Notes: generated by a model not told the origin, from the letters alone. Shown: positions 33,660 to 43,093, counted from the stretch's first letter. The stretch is DNA of 60,694 bases from Pseudomonadota bacterium (GCA_020161215.1 JAIUOM010000008.1:1-60694), one strand, 5' to 3'. Numbers and translations are program-made.

Positions 33660-36600
33660 ATGGACCTGCCCAAGCTCACCCCTGGCAAACGCCACGCCCT
33701 GCCGCGCCCGCCCGGCTCCAGCGACGCGCTGCTGCTGGCGCAACTGGCCGAGCGCGAAAGCGCGGCCAAGCGCCTGACGGCCATCGTCACCGCCGACGCC
33801 AGCGACGCGCAGCGGCTGCAGGACGAGCTGGCGTTTTTTGCGCCCGGTCTGCGCGTGGTGCTGTTCCCCGACTGGGAAACCCTGCCCTACGACACCTTCA
33901 GCCCGCACCAGGATTTGATCAGCGAGCGGCTGGCCACGCTGTGGGCCATCAAGCAGGGTGCGGCCGATGTGGTGCTGGTACCGGCCACCACGGCCCTGGT
34001 ACGGCTGGCGCCGCCGGCCTTCATGGCGGGCACCACCTTCCACTTCAAGCAAGGGCAAAAGCTGGACGAGGCAGCGCTCAAAGGCCAGCTCACCCTGGCC
34101 GGCTACACCCACGTCACCCAGGTGGTGAGCCCCGGTGAATACGCGGTGCGCGGCGGGCTGATCGACCTCTACCCCATGGGCAGCCCCATGCCCTACCGGG
34201 TGGATTTGTTCGACGACGAGATCGACTCGATCCGCACCTTCGACCCCGACAGCCAGCGCAGCCTCTACCCCGTGCCCGAGGTGCGCCTGCTGCCCGGGCG
34301 CGAGTTCCCGATGGACGAGGCCGGCCGCACCAAGTTCCGCCAACGCTGGCGCGAACTGCTGGAGGGCGACCCCACGCGCAGCCGCATCTACAAGGACATG
34401 GGCAACGGCGTGGCCACGGCCGGCATCGAGTACTACCTGCCGCTGTTCTTTGACGAAACCGCCACGGTGTTTGATTACGTCGGCAACGAGTCCACGCTGG
34501 TGCTGCACGGCGACCTGGAAAGCGCCTTCCAGCAGTTTGCGCAGGACACGCGCGACCGCTACCGCCTGGCCCAGGGCGACCCTGAGCGCCCGGTGCTGCC
34601 GCCCGAGGCGCTGTTTCTGGACGCCGAGCAGTTCTACGTGCTGGCCAAGCCGCACGCCCAGCTGGCGCTGCGCCCTGGCGTGGAAGACATCGCCGAAAGC
34701 GCCTTCGCTCAGAAGCTGCCCGATCTCACGGTGGTGCGCGGCGCCGACGACCCGCTGTCGCGCCTGCAGGCCCACATCCGCACCACGCCGCAGCGCGCGC
34801 TGGTGCTGGCCGAAAGCGATGGCCGGCGCGAAAGCCTGCTGGACTTTCTGCGTGCCTCGGGGCTGAACCCACCGGCGTTTGATTCGCTGGCCGAGTTTCA
34901 GGCCAGCAGCGAGAAAGCCGGCATCGCCACCGCCGCCGTGGCCCAGGGCTTTGCCTGGCTCGAAGCCGGCATCGACCTGATCACCGAGACCGAACTGTTT
35001 GCCGCCGGCACCACCACGCGCCGTCGTAAAAAGCAGGAGCAGGTGAGCGATGTCGACGCGCTGATCAAGGACCTGAGTGAGCTGAACGTGGGCGACCCGG
35101 TGGTGCACGCGCAGCACGGCATCGGCCGCTACCGGGGCCTGATCAACATGGACCTGGGCGAGAAAAACGCCGACGGCAGCCCCGCCCTGCAGGAGATGCT
35201 GCACCTGGAGTACGCGGGCGACGCCACGCTGTACGTGCCGGTGTCGCAGCTGCACCTGATTGGCCGCTACACCGGCGTCAGCGCCGACGAAGCGCCCTTG
35301 CACCGCCTGGGCAGCGGCCAGTGGGAAAAAGCCAAGCGCAAGGCCGCCGAGCAGGTGCGCGATGCCGCCGCCGAGCTGCTGAACATCTACGCCCGCCGCG
35401 CCGCGCGCGAGGGGCATGCCTTCCGCTACTCGCCGCACGATTACGAGCAGTTCTCGGCCGACTTCGGCTTTGACGAAACCGCCGATCAAAAAGCCGCCAT
35501 CCACGCCGTGGTGCAGGACATGATCAGCCCCCAGCCCATGGACCGCCTGGTGTGCGGCGACGTGGGCTTTGGCAAGACCGAAGTCGCCCTGCGTGCCGCC
35601 TTTGTGGCGGTGACGGGCGGCAAGCAGGTGGCCTTTCTGGCCCCCACCACCCTGCTGGCCGAGCAGCACTACCAGACCCTGGTGGACCGCTTTGCCAAGT
35701 GGCCGGTGAAGGTGGCCGAGATGAGCCGCTTTCGCTCCACCAAGGAGATCAACGCCGCGCTCAAGGGCATCACCGACGGCAGCGTGGACATCGTGGTGGG
35801 CACGCACAAGCTGCTGTCCGAAAAGACGCAGTTCAAGAACCTGGGCCTGCTCATCATCGACGAAGAGCACCGCTTTGGCGTGCGCCACAAGGAGGCCATG
35901 AAAGCCCTGCGCGCCGAGGTGGATGTGCTGACCCTCACCGCCACACCGATCCCCCGCACCATGGGCATGGCGCTGGAGGGCCTGCGCGACTTGAGCGTGA
36001 TCGCCACCGCGCCGCAGCGGCGCCTGGCCATCAAGACCTTTGTGCGCAACGAGGGCACGGGCGTGATCCGCGAGGCGGTGCTGCGCGAGCTGAAGCGCGG
36101 CGGGCAGGTCTACTTTTTGCACAACGAGGTCGAGACGATCGAGAACCGCCGCCAGGCGCTGGAAAAAATCCTGCCCGAGGCGCGCATCGCCATCGCCCAC
36201 GGGCAGATGCCCGAGCGCGAGCTGGAGCGCGTGATGCGCGACTTTGTGGCGCAGCGCCACAACCTGCTGCTGTGCTCCACCATCATCGAGACCGGCATCG
36301 ACGTGCCCACGGCCAACACCATCGTCATCAGCCGCGCCGACAAGTTTGGCCTGGCGCAGCTGCACCAGCTGCGCGGACGCGTGGGCCGCAGCCACCACCA
36401 AGCCTACGCCTACCTGATGGTGCCCGAGATCGATGGCCTGACCAAGCAGGCCGCCCAGCGGCTGGACGCCATTCAGCAGATGGAAGAGCTGGGTTCGGGC
36501 TTTTACCTGGCCATGCACGACCTGGAGATCCGCGGCGCCGGCGAAGTGCTGGGCGAGAACCAGAGCGGCAACATGATGGAGATCGGTTTTCAGCTCTACA

Positions 36601-37133
36601 ACGAGATGCTGGCCGAGGCCGTGCGCTCGCTCAAGGCCGGCAAAGAGCCCGATCTGCTGAGCCCCATGCAAGCCGCCACCGAGATCAACCTGCACGCCCC
36701 CGCCCTGCTGCCCAGCGACTACTGCGGCGACGTGCACCTGCGCCTGTCGTTCTACAAGAAGCTGGCCACCGCCAAGACCAACGACCAGATCGACACGCTG
36801 GTCGAGGAGATCGTTGACCGCTTCGGCAAGCTGCCCCCGCAGGCGCAGACCCTGATCGACGTGCACCGCCTGCGCGTGCTGTCGGCGCCCTACGGCGTGC
36901 AGAAGGTGGATGCGGCGCCGGGCGTGATCAACATCGGCTTCAAGCCCCAGCCGCCGATCGACCCGATGGCCATCATCCAGCTGATCCAGAAGAACAAGCA
37001 CATCAAGCTGGCCAGCAACGACAAGCTGCGCATCGAAAAAGCCCTTCCGGAGCCGAAAGACCGGGCCCAGATGGTGCGCGACGTGCTGCGCAGCCTGGGC
37101 AAGCCGGTGGCCGAGCTGGCGACCAGCCCATGA
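33660..37133 (+). CDS. mfd: Transcription-repair coupling factor
   Basis: This DNA translocase removes stalled RNA polymerase and recruits UvrA. The 1157-residue protein has the UvrB-like N-terminal region (FPDWETLPYDTFSPHQD), the RNA polymerase-interacting domain (VGDPVVHAQHGIGRYRGL near 477), and the RecG-like motor with Walker A GDVGFGKTE near 633 and DEEHRFG near 734. IIETGIDVPTANT and the TRCF C-terminal domain follow. ATG 33660 is used because it begins the canonical MDLPKL start; the frame extends further upstream without need. Confidence 0.95.
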   Translation: MDLPKLTPGKRHALPRPPGSSDALLLAQLAERESAAKRLTAIVTADASDAQRLQDELAFFAPGLRVVLFPDWETLPYDTFSPHQDLISERLATLWAIKQGAADVVLVPATTALVRLAPPAFMAGTTFHFKQGQKLDEAALKGQLTLAGYTHVTQVVSPGEYAVRGGLIDLYPMGSPMPYRVDLFDDEIDSIRTFDPDSQRSLYPVPEVRLLPGREFPMDEAGRTKFRQRWRELLEGDPTRSRIYKDMGNGVATAGIEYYLPLFFDETATVFDYVGNESTLVLHGDLESAFQQFAQDTRDRYRLAQGDPERPVLPPEALFLDAEQFYVLAKPHAQLALRPGVEDIAESAFAQKLPDLTVVRGADDPLSRLQAHIRTTPQRALVLAESDGRRESLLDFLRASGLNPPAFDSLAEFQASSEKAGIATAAVAQGFAWLEAGIDLITETELFAAGTTTRRRKKQEQVSDVDALIKDLSELNVGDPVVHAQHGIGRYRGLINMDLGEKNADGSPALQEMLHLEYAGDATLYVPVSQLHLIGRYTGVSADEAPLHRLGSGQWEKAKRKAAEQVRDAAAELLNIYARRAAREGHAFRYSPHDYEQFSADFGFDETADQKAAIHAVVQDMISPQPMDRLVCGDVGFGKTEVALRAAFVAVTGGKQVAFLAPTTLLAEQHYQTLVDRFAKWPVKVAEMSRFRSTKEINAALKGITDGSVDIVVGTHKLLSEKTQFKNLGLLIIDEEHRFGVRHKEAMKALRAEVDVLTLTATPIPRTMGMALEGLRDLSVIATAPQRRLAIKTFVRNEGTGVIREAVLRELKRGGQVYFLHNEVETIENRRQALEKILPEARIAIAHGQMPERELERVMRDFVAQRHNLLLCSTIIETGIDVPTANTIVISRADKFGLAQLHQLRGRVGRSHHQAYAYLMVPEIDGLTKQAAQRLDAIQQMEELGSGFYLAMHDLEIRGAGEVLGENQSGNMMEIGFQLYNEMLAEAVRSLKAGKEPDLLSPMQAATEINLHAPALLPSDYCGDVHLRLSFYKKLATAKTNDQIDTLVEEIVDRFGKLPPQAQTLIDVHRLRVLSAPYGVQKVDAAPGVINIGFKPQPPIDPMAIIQLIQKNKHIKLASNDKLRIEKALPEPKDRAQMVRDVLRSLGKPVAELATSP

Positions 37134-37183
37134 CCCGCTGAGCGCCGCCACCCCGCACCCGGTGAGGTGGCGGCCGGCGCCGG

Positions 37184-37852
37184 CTACCTGCGCTGGTACA
37201 CCGCCGCCCGTTCGATCAGCCGGCTCAGGTACAGCGCGTACAAGCCCCCGGCCTCGCGCTTGAACATGCGGATGCGCCCGGTGTGGTTGAGCAGCAGCAG
37301 GCCGACCGCGTAGGCGAACAAGGCCGTGATCTCCGACACGGCGTCTTCCGCCGGCATGCCCAAGGCCACCAGCGCGGCCTCGACCGGGCGCAGCGCATCG
37401 CGCAAGCGCCGGTTCAGGCGGTCGTTCAGCGCCAGCGTCAGGCCGCGCGGTTGCAGACCCTGGAACAGGTAAAAACCCAGATCCAGATCGCGCGGGTTCT
37501 CGCGGTAGAACTCGAAGAACGCGTTGGCCGTGGCGCGCAACACCTCGGCCGCCGTGTCGCCACCGCAGGCGGCGGCCGCGTCCACCTGCTCGTTCAGGCG
37601 CTCCAGCGATTCGTCCAGCAGCGCGCCGTACATCTCTTCCTTGCTGGAAAAGTAGCTGTAGATCGCCCCTGGGGTGTAGCCCGCGCGCTGCGCGATCTCG
37701 CGCATGCTGGTGCCTTCCAGGCCGTGTTCGAAAAACACCGTGCGCGCCGCGTCCAGCACCAGCGCCCGCCGGGCGTCCACCAGCGTGCGCTGGCGTTGCG
37801 CGCGCGCCGAGGCGGCGGGTGCCGATTCACGGTCCAAAAGACGAGAAGCCAT
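37184..37852 (-). CDS. TetR/AcrR-family transcriptional regulator
   Basis: The 222-residue regulator has a helix-turn-helix with LDAARTVFFEHGLEGTSMREIAQRAGYTPGAIYSYFSSKEEMY at about 30-75 and a ligand-binding C-terminal domain. It is divergent from the HpaB-family oxygenase, with 77 bases between them that contain a palindrome. The natural inference is that it controls that gene. Confidence 0.85.
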   Translation of the reverse strand: MASRLLDRESAPAASARAQRQRTLVDARRALVLDAARTVFFEHGLEGTSMREIAQRAGYTPGAIYSYFSSKEEMYGALLDESLERLNEQVDAAAACGGDTAAEVLRATANAFFEFYRENPRDLDLGFYLFQGLQPRGLTLALNDRLNRRLRDALRPVEAALVALGMPAEDAVSEITALFAYAVGLLLLNHTGRIRMFKREAGGLYALYLSRLIERAAVYQRR

Positions 37853-37882
37853 CGGCAAATTGTAAAGGCATACCCGAATGAA

Positions 37883-37897
37883 TTGAACAGTGTTTAA
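37883..37897 (+). promoter_or_regulatory. Putative TetR operator between the TetR gene and the HpaB-family gene
   Basis: TTGAACAGTGTTTAA is a palindrome with 12 of 15 positions symmetric (TT-AACA-x-TGTT-AA) in an AT-rich divergent promoter region (TTTAAAATATTG follows). Confidence 0.45.
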
Positions 37898-37929
37898 AAT
37901 ATTGCACACACTACAAGGAGACCGCCCGC

Positions 37930-39537
37930 ATGGACACCGCCACCCAGTCCCCGCCGTCCGTTCAACTGATGAGCGGCGCGCAGTACCGCGAATCGCTGCG
38001 CCGCTACAAACCGCGCGTGTACGTCGATGGGCAGCAGGTCGATTCCGTCGTCGATCACCCGGCCTTGCAGCCGGGCGTGAACGCGCTGGCCTTCACCTAC
38101 GACTTCGCGCTCGATCCGGCCGTGGCGCCGGTGGCGCTGGCCACGCAGGCCTCGCGTGGCAAGGTGGTGGCGCGCATGACGCACATCAACGAGTCCGCCG
38201 GCGATCTGCTGAACAAGCTGGAAGCGGTGCGCCTGTTGTGCCAGGAGACCGGCTGCGCCCAGCGCTACCTGGCGCACGATTCGCTGAACGGCCTGTTCCA
38301 GGCGGTGTCGGCCATCGACGACGCGCGCGGCAGCACCGAGCACCGCGCGCGCTTTGCCGCCTACATGGCCCGGGTGCAGGACGAAGACCTGTCGATCGGC
38401 ATCGCCATGACCGACGCCAAGGGCGACCGCAGCAAGAAGCCGCACCAGCAGGCCAACCCCGACAGCTACGTGCACGTGGTCGAGCGCAACGCGCGCGGCA
38501 TCGTCATCAGCGGCGCCAAGGCCATCGTCACCGGCGCGCCCTACATGCACGAGCTGATGGTCATGCCCAGCCGCAACATGGGCCAACAAGACGCCGACTT
38601 CGCCGTCTGCTGCGCGGTGCCGGTGGACGCCCCAGGCATGACCATCGTCTCGCGCCCGGCCGGCCGCCCGGGCGAGAAGGTGGAACACGGCGCGGCGCTG
38701 TTTTCGCGCAAGTACGGCCAGTGCACCGCCGTGGTCATCTTCGACCGCGTGTTCGTGCCCTGGGAGCGCGTGTTCTACGAGCGCGAGTGGGAATTCAGCC
38801 ACGTGCTGACCTACAGCTACGCCACCCACCACCGCCACAGCTGCATCGCCGCGCGCGCCGGCTTTGGCGACCTGCTGATCGGCGCCGGCGCGCTGATGTG
38901 CGAGGCCAACGGCCTGAGCCCGGACGAAAAAATCAACCTGCGCGAGCCGATGGTCGAGCTGATCAAGATCGTCGAGGGCTTTTACGCCTGCGGCGTGGCC
39001 GCCAGCGTGTACGGCACGCAAGACCCGCACAGCGGCTCCTTCATGCCCGAGCCGGTGTTCGCCAACATCGGCAAACTGCTGCTGGCCACGCAGATCTACG
39101 ACATGCACCGGCTGGCGCACCAGGTCTCGGGCGGCCTCATCGTGGCCCTGCCCGGCCCCGACGAAGACCACAACCCGGCCACCGCCGCCACCCTGGCCGA
39201 GGTGCTGCGCGCCAACCCGGAGGTGCCGTACGACAAGCGCGTCGAGGTGGCGCGCTTCATGGAAGACCTGACCGCGTCCTACCAGGGCGGCTGGTACTCG
39301 CTCATCAGCATGCACGGCGGCGGCTCGCCAGCGGCGATGAAGCAGGAGATCTGGCGCAACTACCCGGTGGGCAACAAGGTCGAGCTGGTGGAACGCCTGC
39401 TGGAGCGCGGCGCCCTGCACCAGGAGGGCCGCCCCATCACCCGCAACCGCCAACCCGGGCGCTGCTGCGACACCGGCTGCACCACCCCCGGCCAGCCGGT
39501 GATGGTGCCGTTGCCCGCGAGCACGAGGCAAGGCTGA
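37930..39537 (+). CDS. 4-hydroxyphenylacetate 3-hydroxylase (HpaB)-family flavoprotein
   Basis: The 535-residue protein belongs to the acyl-CoA-dehydrogenase-like HpaB family (SGAQYRESLRRYKPRVYVDG; ISGAKAIVTGAPYMHEL; FDRVFVPWERVFYE). Family members are FADH2-dependent aromatic hydroxylases or 4-hydroxybutyryl-CoA dehydratases. As I recall the dehydratase cluster residues, they do not match: positions equivalent to the second Cys and the last Cys read Tyr and Ala (TGCAQRYLAHD; HHRHSCIAAR). A hydroxylase-like role is therefore more likely. A reductase partner is not adjacent. It is divergent from the TetR gene. Confidence 0.8.
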   Translation: MDTATQSPPSVQLMSGAQYRESLRRYKPRVYVDGQQVDSVVDHPALQPGVNALAFTYDFALDPAVAPVALATQASRGKVVARMTHINESAGDLLNKLEAVRLLCQETGCAQRYLAHDSLNGLFQAVSAIDDARGSTEHRARFAAYMARVQDEDLSIGIAMTDAKGDRSKKPHQQANPDSYVHVVERNARGIVISGAKAIVTGAPYMHELMVMPSRNMGQQDADFAVCCAVPVDAPGMTIVSRPAGRPGEKVEHGAALFSRKYGQCTAVVIFDRVFVPWERVFYEREWEFSHVLTYSYATHHRHSCIAARAGFGDLLIGAGALMCEANGLSPDEKINLREPMVELIKIVEGFYACGVAASVYGTQDPHSGSFMPEPVFANIGKLLLATQIYDMHRLAHQVSGGLIVALPGPDEDHNPATAATLAEVLRANPEVPYDKRVEVARFMEDLTASYQGGWYSLISMHGGGSPAAMKQEIWRNYPVGNKVELVERLLERGALHQEGRPITRNRQPGRCCDTGCTTPGQPVMVPLPASTRQG

Positions 39538-39580
39538 GCGCCGAGGCGGGCCTCTGGTCGGGGTTTTGGGGTGTTTTGGG

Positions 39581-39628
39581 GCATTGGTCGGCGTGAAATA
39601 TAAGGTTTATGCTTTTATTTCGATAGCG
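39581..39628 (+). repeat. AT-rich dispersed repeat (copy k)
   Basis: GCATTGGTCGGCGTGAAATA, then TTATGCTTTTATTTCGATAGC. The first part matches copies g and d (GCATTGG(C/T)CGGCGTG). It lies just after the HpaB-family gene. Confidence 0.55.
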
Positions 39629-39677
39629 ATTGACGAACCAAAATGCCAACGCCGAGGCCCCGGCGTACCATCGCCGC

Positions 39678-40355
39678 ATGCCCCGCCCGACCTCCACGCA
39701 TCGCCTGGCGCGCCTCTTGGCGCTGGCCTGGCTGCTGGTCTGCTCGGCGGCCGCCGCCCAGGCGCTTGACGCCGCCGCGCCCGGCCAGCGCCTGCAAGGC
39801 CTGCTGGGCACCGCCGCCCAGGCCCCACCCGCCGAAGTGATCCGGCTGGCCGCCCAGGTGGTCGCCAGCGGGGATGCGCGCGGGCGCGCCTACGCGGTGA
39901 TCGACAAGCGCGCGGCGCGGCTGTGGGTGTTCGACCCCAGCGGGCAGCCGCTGGCCGACAGCCCGGTCCTCGTCGGCCAGGCCACCGGCGACGTGGCGCC
40001 GCCCGACATCGGGACGCGCCCGCTCCGCCAGGTGCGGGCGCACGAGAAGATCACCCCGGCCGGCCGCTTCGACACCGAGCCGGGCGAGAACCTGCGCGGC
40101 GAGGACATCGTCTGGCTCGACTACGACAGCGCCCTGTCGCTGCACCGCGTGCGCGACGTGCCGGGCGAGGGGCGCCCGGCCCGCATCGGCGCGAACGACG
40201 CGCGCCGCCGCCGCATCTCGTACGGCTGCGTGAACGTGCCGGCCGGTTTTTACGACCGCCACATCCAGCCCTGGTTCGCCCGGCAGGCCGGCGTGGTCTA
40301 CATCCTGCCCGAGACGCTGCCGCTGGCGCGGGTGTTTGGCTTCGCGCCCGATTAG
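39678..40355 (+). CDS. L,D-transpeptidase (YkuD family), periplasmic
   Basis: The secreted 225-residue protein has a signal peptide (ALAWLLVCSAAAAQA), then a YkuD domain with DYDSALSLHRVRDVPG and the active-site RRRRISYGCVNVPAGFYD, catalytic Cys184. It probably cross-links or modifies peptidoglycan. ATG 39678 begins the signal peptide; a longer frame starts at 39630. The stop TAG lies in the left arm of the composite palindrome that follows. Confidence 0.85.
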   Translation: MPRPTSTHRLARLLALAWLLVCSAAAAQALDAAAPGQRLQGLLGTAAQAPPAEVIRLAAQVVASGDARGRAYAVIDKRAARLWVFDPSGQPLADSPVLVGQATGDVAPPDIGTRPLRQVRAHEKITPAGRFDTEPGENLRGEDIVWLDYDSALSLHRVRDVPGEGRPARIGANDARRRRISYGCVNVPAGFYDRHIQPWFARQAGVVYILPETLPLARVFGFAPD

Positions 40356-40622
40356 GGCCTCTTAACGCTATTTTCCGGCCTGCGAACCTGCTCAAAAAAG
40401 CGTCAATCTAGGCGTGCGACGCAGTCCAGACCGAGTGTCTGGGCAAGGAGCACAACAACGAGTGACGCTTTTTTGAGCAGGTTCCCTATGGGTTGCGATC
40501 AAAAAGGCCATCGCCGGCGTTGCCAACCTTGCCAAGGCACCTACCTTGGCTGCGGCTGGCGCCTTGGCGAGTGGCCTTTTTGACTCGCAACGCACGCCGG
40601 AAAATAGCGTTAACAGGCCCTA
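40353..40622. repeat. Composite palindromic element, 270 bp, between two convergent genes
   Basis: Outer arms of 27 bases (40353-40379 and 40596-40622) are inverted repeats with one mismatch and carry CTTAACGCTATTTTCCGG on the left. Inside, a perfect 22-base inverted repeat (40384-40405 and 40463-40484, with CTCAAAAAAGCGTC) encloses a 57-base loop that has its own six-base hairpin. A second structure (GTTGCGATCAAAAAGGCCA against TGGCCTTTTTGACTCGCAAC) encloses further nested hairpins. The outer arms begin and end with the TAG stop codons of both neighbours. It could act as a bidirectional terminator or be a MITE-like element. Confidence 0.8.
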
Positions 40623-42218
40623 GGCCACCCGCTCAATCCGCGCCCGCCCGCTCTCGACCTCGAAGCGCGCCAACAGGTCCACCGGCGAGGCGGCGTCGGC
40701 CGCGTCGCGCACGGCCAGCAGCTCGGCCTGCAGCCGTTCGGGCGTGAGGGTGATCAGGCCATAGCCGCGCTTGTCGCGGTTGCCGAACACGAAATGCGGG
40801 TTTTGCCGCAGCAGCTGGTCAAAGCCCGGGTAGCTGCCGCCGTGCGAGCTGATGCTGGTGCCGCAAAACTCCACCCCGACGCTGGCGCTGTTCTCGCGTG
40901 CGTAATCGGCCTTGACGTGGCCGACCCAGTTCTCGTGGATGTCACCGCCCAGCAGCACCGGGTTGGGCGTGCCGTGCTGGCGCAGCGCGTCGGTCAGGCG
41001 CCGGCGCGCGGGCGCGTAGCCGTCCCAGGCGTCGTTCCAGACCGCGGCGCCGTTCGGCCCGGCCACCGTGCGCTGGCCAAACAGCAGGTCCTGCGCCAGC
41101 ACCGTCCAGCCCGCGCCCTCGCGCCCGGCCGCGGCCAGGCGCTGGTTCAGCCAGGCCTCCTGCGCCGCGCCCAGCATGCTGCGCGCCGGATCGTCCAGCG
41201 CCGGGCAACTGGCCACCGGCACCATGCCGCCCCCGGTGCGCCCGGGGGGCGGGCAAACCTGCGGATCGCGGTACTGCCGGCCGTCCAGCAGGGCGATGCG
41301 CGCCAACTGGCCAAAGCGCAGTTCGCCGTACAGCCGCGTCTCGGCCCCGGCCGCCAGCCCGGCCAGCGCGCGCGTCAGCACGCCACTGGGCAGCGGCATG
41401 TGCTCGTAATAGGCCTGGTAGGCGGCGGCGCGGCGCGCGGCGAAGTCGGGCACGGCCGGGCCGCGGTTGCCGTGGTGCAGGCCGGCGTAGTCGTTGCTCA
41501 CCTCGTGGTCGTCCCAGGTCAGGAGCCACGGACACAGCGCATGCGCCGCCTGCAGGTGCGCATCGCTTTTGTGCAGGGCGTGGCGCTCGCGGTAGCTGGC
41601 CAGGTCCAGCGCCCAGTCGCCCGGCACCGGGCGCACGGCGCCCCGCCCGGACGGGTATTCGTAGATGTAGTCGCCCAGAAACAGCACCAGATCCGGCGCC
41701 TCGCCCTGGGCCAGATGGCGCCAGGCCGCGTAATGCCCGTGGTCCCAGCGCTGGCAGGAGGCGTAGGCCAGCCGCAGCCGGGCCGCGGCGGCGCCCGGCT
41801 CGGGCAGGGTGCGGGCGCGGCCCACGCCGCTCACCGCATCGCCGACCATGAAGCGGTACCAGTACCAGCGGTCGGGCGCCAGGCCTTCGAGTTCCACGTG
41901 CACGGCGTGCGCCAGCTCGGGCAGGGCCTGGGCCTGGCCGGTGCGCGCGATGCGGGTGAAGGCGGCGTCGTCGGCCAGTTCCCAGCGCACCGTCACCGGG
42001 CCGGCCTGCAAGCTGCTGCTGGGCGCATCGCCCCGCGCCGGGCCGACCAGGCGCGTCCACAGCACCACCGACTGGTGCGTCGGCCAGCCACAGGCCACGC
42101 CCAGGGCAAAGGGCCGCTCGGGCAGGCGCGGCTGGCTCCAGGCGCTGCGCGGCAGCCAGAGCGTGGTGGCGCTGGCGGCGGCCAGGCGCAGCAGGTGGCG
42201 GCGGTCGAGGGCGTTCAT
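40620..42218 (-). CDS. phoD: Alkaline phosphatase D (PhoD-like) family protein
   Basis: The exported phosphodiesterase/phosphatase has 532 residues. It has a twin-arginine-like leader (DRRHLLRLAAASATTLWLP), the PhoD N-terminal beta domain and the metallophosphatase part with LRLAYASCQRWDHG, FLGDYIYEYP, TWDDHEVSNDY and LLGGDIHENW. The start ATG 42218 begins the leader; a longer frame is possible. Its TAG stop lies in the right arm of the composite palindrome. Confidence 0.88.
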   Translation of the reverse strand: MNALDRRHLLRLAAASATTLWLPRSAWSQPRLPERPFALGVACGWPTHQSVVLWTRLVGPARGDAPSSSLQAGPVTVRWELADDAAFTRIARTGQAQALPELAHAVHVELEGLAPDRWYWYRFMVGDAVSGVGRARTLPEPGAAAARLRLAYASCQRWDHGHYAAWRHLAQGEAPDLVLFLGDYIYEYPSGRGAVRPVPGDWALDLASYRERHALHKSDAHLQAAHALCPWLLTWDDHEVSNDYAGLHHGNRGPAVPDFAARRAAAYQAYYEHMPLPSGVLTRALAGLAAGAETRLYGELRFGQLARIALLDGRQYRDPQVCPPPGRTGGGMVPVASCPALDDPARSMLGAAQEAWLNQRLAAAGREGAGWTVLAQDLLFGQRTVAGPNGAAVWNDAWDGYAPARRRLTDALRQHGTPNPVLLGGDIHENWVGHVKADYARENSASVGVEFCGTSISSHGGSYPGFDQLLRQNPHFVFGNRDKRGYGLITLTPERLQAELLAVRDAADAASPVDLLARFEVESGRARIERVA

Positions 42219-42320
42219 GCGGGCGAACAGGGCAAGGAAAGGGAAGGAGCCAGTCCGCAGTGTAGAACGCGAGGCGGCTCCCACGCCACACCGGCCCTCG
42301 CGCCATCACTTTCGAGCCTT

Positions 42321-42374
42321 TCAGGCCTTCGGTCGGCGTGGGTACATCCTGAGCAGCTATCTATTTGATAGTTC
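42321..42374 (+). repeat. AT-rich dispersed repeat (copy l)
   Basis: GGTCGGCGTGGGTACATCCT, then GAGCAGCTATCTATTTGATAG. It is the best complete example of the family and lies between the two convergent-side flanks of the PhoD and oxidoreductase genes. Confidence 0.75.
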
Positions 42375-42430
42375 CAGGGCGCTGACCGGGCCCGCCCGGC
42401 GGGCCGACTGGCCGCGCGTCTTGCCCGGCA

Positions 42431-43048
42431 TCAGGCCGCGGGCAGCGCCGACGCGCCAGGCCTGCCGCCGCCCAGCGCATCCCGCGCACCCAGCGCCGCG
42501 GCCTGCGCCAGCCAGCGCCTGCGCGCTTCGGGCGTGCTGTGGTGCACCGGGCCAAAGCGCGTCACCCGCACCGGCTGGAAGCCGCAGAACTTCAGCGTGC
42601 TGCGCACCAGCTGCTTGACCGTCGGGTCGCCCTGCAGCAGGCGCAAATACCAGCCGGGCGAATCGGTGGTCAGCAGCAGCCGGGCCGAGCGCCCGGCCAG
42701 CAGGCCCAGCGGGTTGCCGTTGTCCTGGTAGCGGTAGGCCCAGCCGCGCTGCAGCGTGCGGTCGAAAAAACCCTTCAGCAAGGCCGGCACCGAGCCCCAC
42801 CACAGCGGCGTGACCAGACACAGGTGATCGCAGTCCTCGATCAGTTGCTGGGCGCGCCGCAGGTCGGGCTCCAGCGCCTGCTCGCCCCGATAGCCCTGGT
42901 GCAGCACCGGGTCGAAGCGCAGCGCGCGCAGGGCCAACACCGAAGCCGTGGCGCCACCGCGTTCGGCGGCCTCGGCGTAGTGCGCGGCCAGCGCGGCGCA
43001 CAGCGATTCGGGGTTGGGATGGGCATCGATGATCAACAGGCGAGACAT
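42431..43048 (-). CDS. NAD(P)H-dependent flavodoxin-fold oxidoreductase (quinone reductase type)
   Basis: The 205-residue protein starts RLLIIDAHPNPES, the FMN/FAD-binding loop of the NQO1/MdaB/KefF group, and has the LVTPLWWGSVPALLKGFFDR motif. It probably reduces quinones or other electrophiles. It is divergent from a TetR regulator 75 bases away. Confidence 0.85.
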   Translation of the reverse strand: MSRLLIIDAHPNPESLCAALAAHYAEAAERGGATASVLALRALRFDPVLHQGYRGEQALEPDLRRAQQLIEDCDHLCLVTPLWWGSVPALLKGFFDRTLQRGWAYRYQDNGNPLGLLAGRSARLLLTTDSPGWYLRLLQGDPTVKQLVRSTLKFCGFQPVRVTRFGPVHHSTPEARRRWLAQAAALGARDALGGGRPGASALPAA

Positions 43049-43072
43049 GAAGAGCTCCTTTTCGGCGTTAAT

Positions 43073-43093
43073 CTTGACAACGTAAAGATCAAG
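43073..43093 (+). promoter_or_regulatory. Putative operator between the oxidoreductase and TetR genes
   Basis: CTTGA, eleven bases and TCAAG form an inverted repeat inside an AT-rich divergent region that also holds TTGACA. It is a candidate TetR site controlling both genes. Confidence 0.4.

Noticed and set aside
33585-37151. Minus-strand open frame of 1188 codons
   Set aside because: It is antisense to mfd; high GC content suppresses stop codons and the product is rich in His, Gln, Ala and Val without any motif.
37930-39537. 4-hydroxybutyryl-CoA dehydratase as the product
   Set aside because: The cluster ligands I recall for that enzyme are not all present, so only the family name is used.
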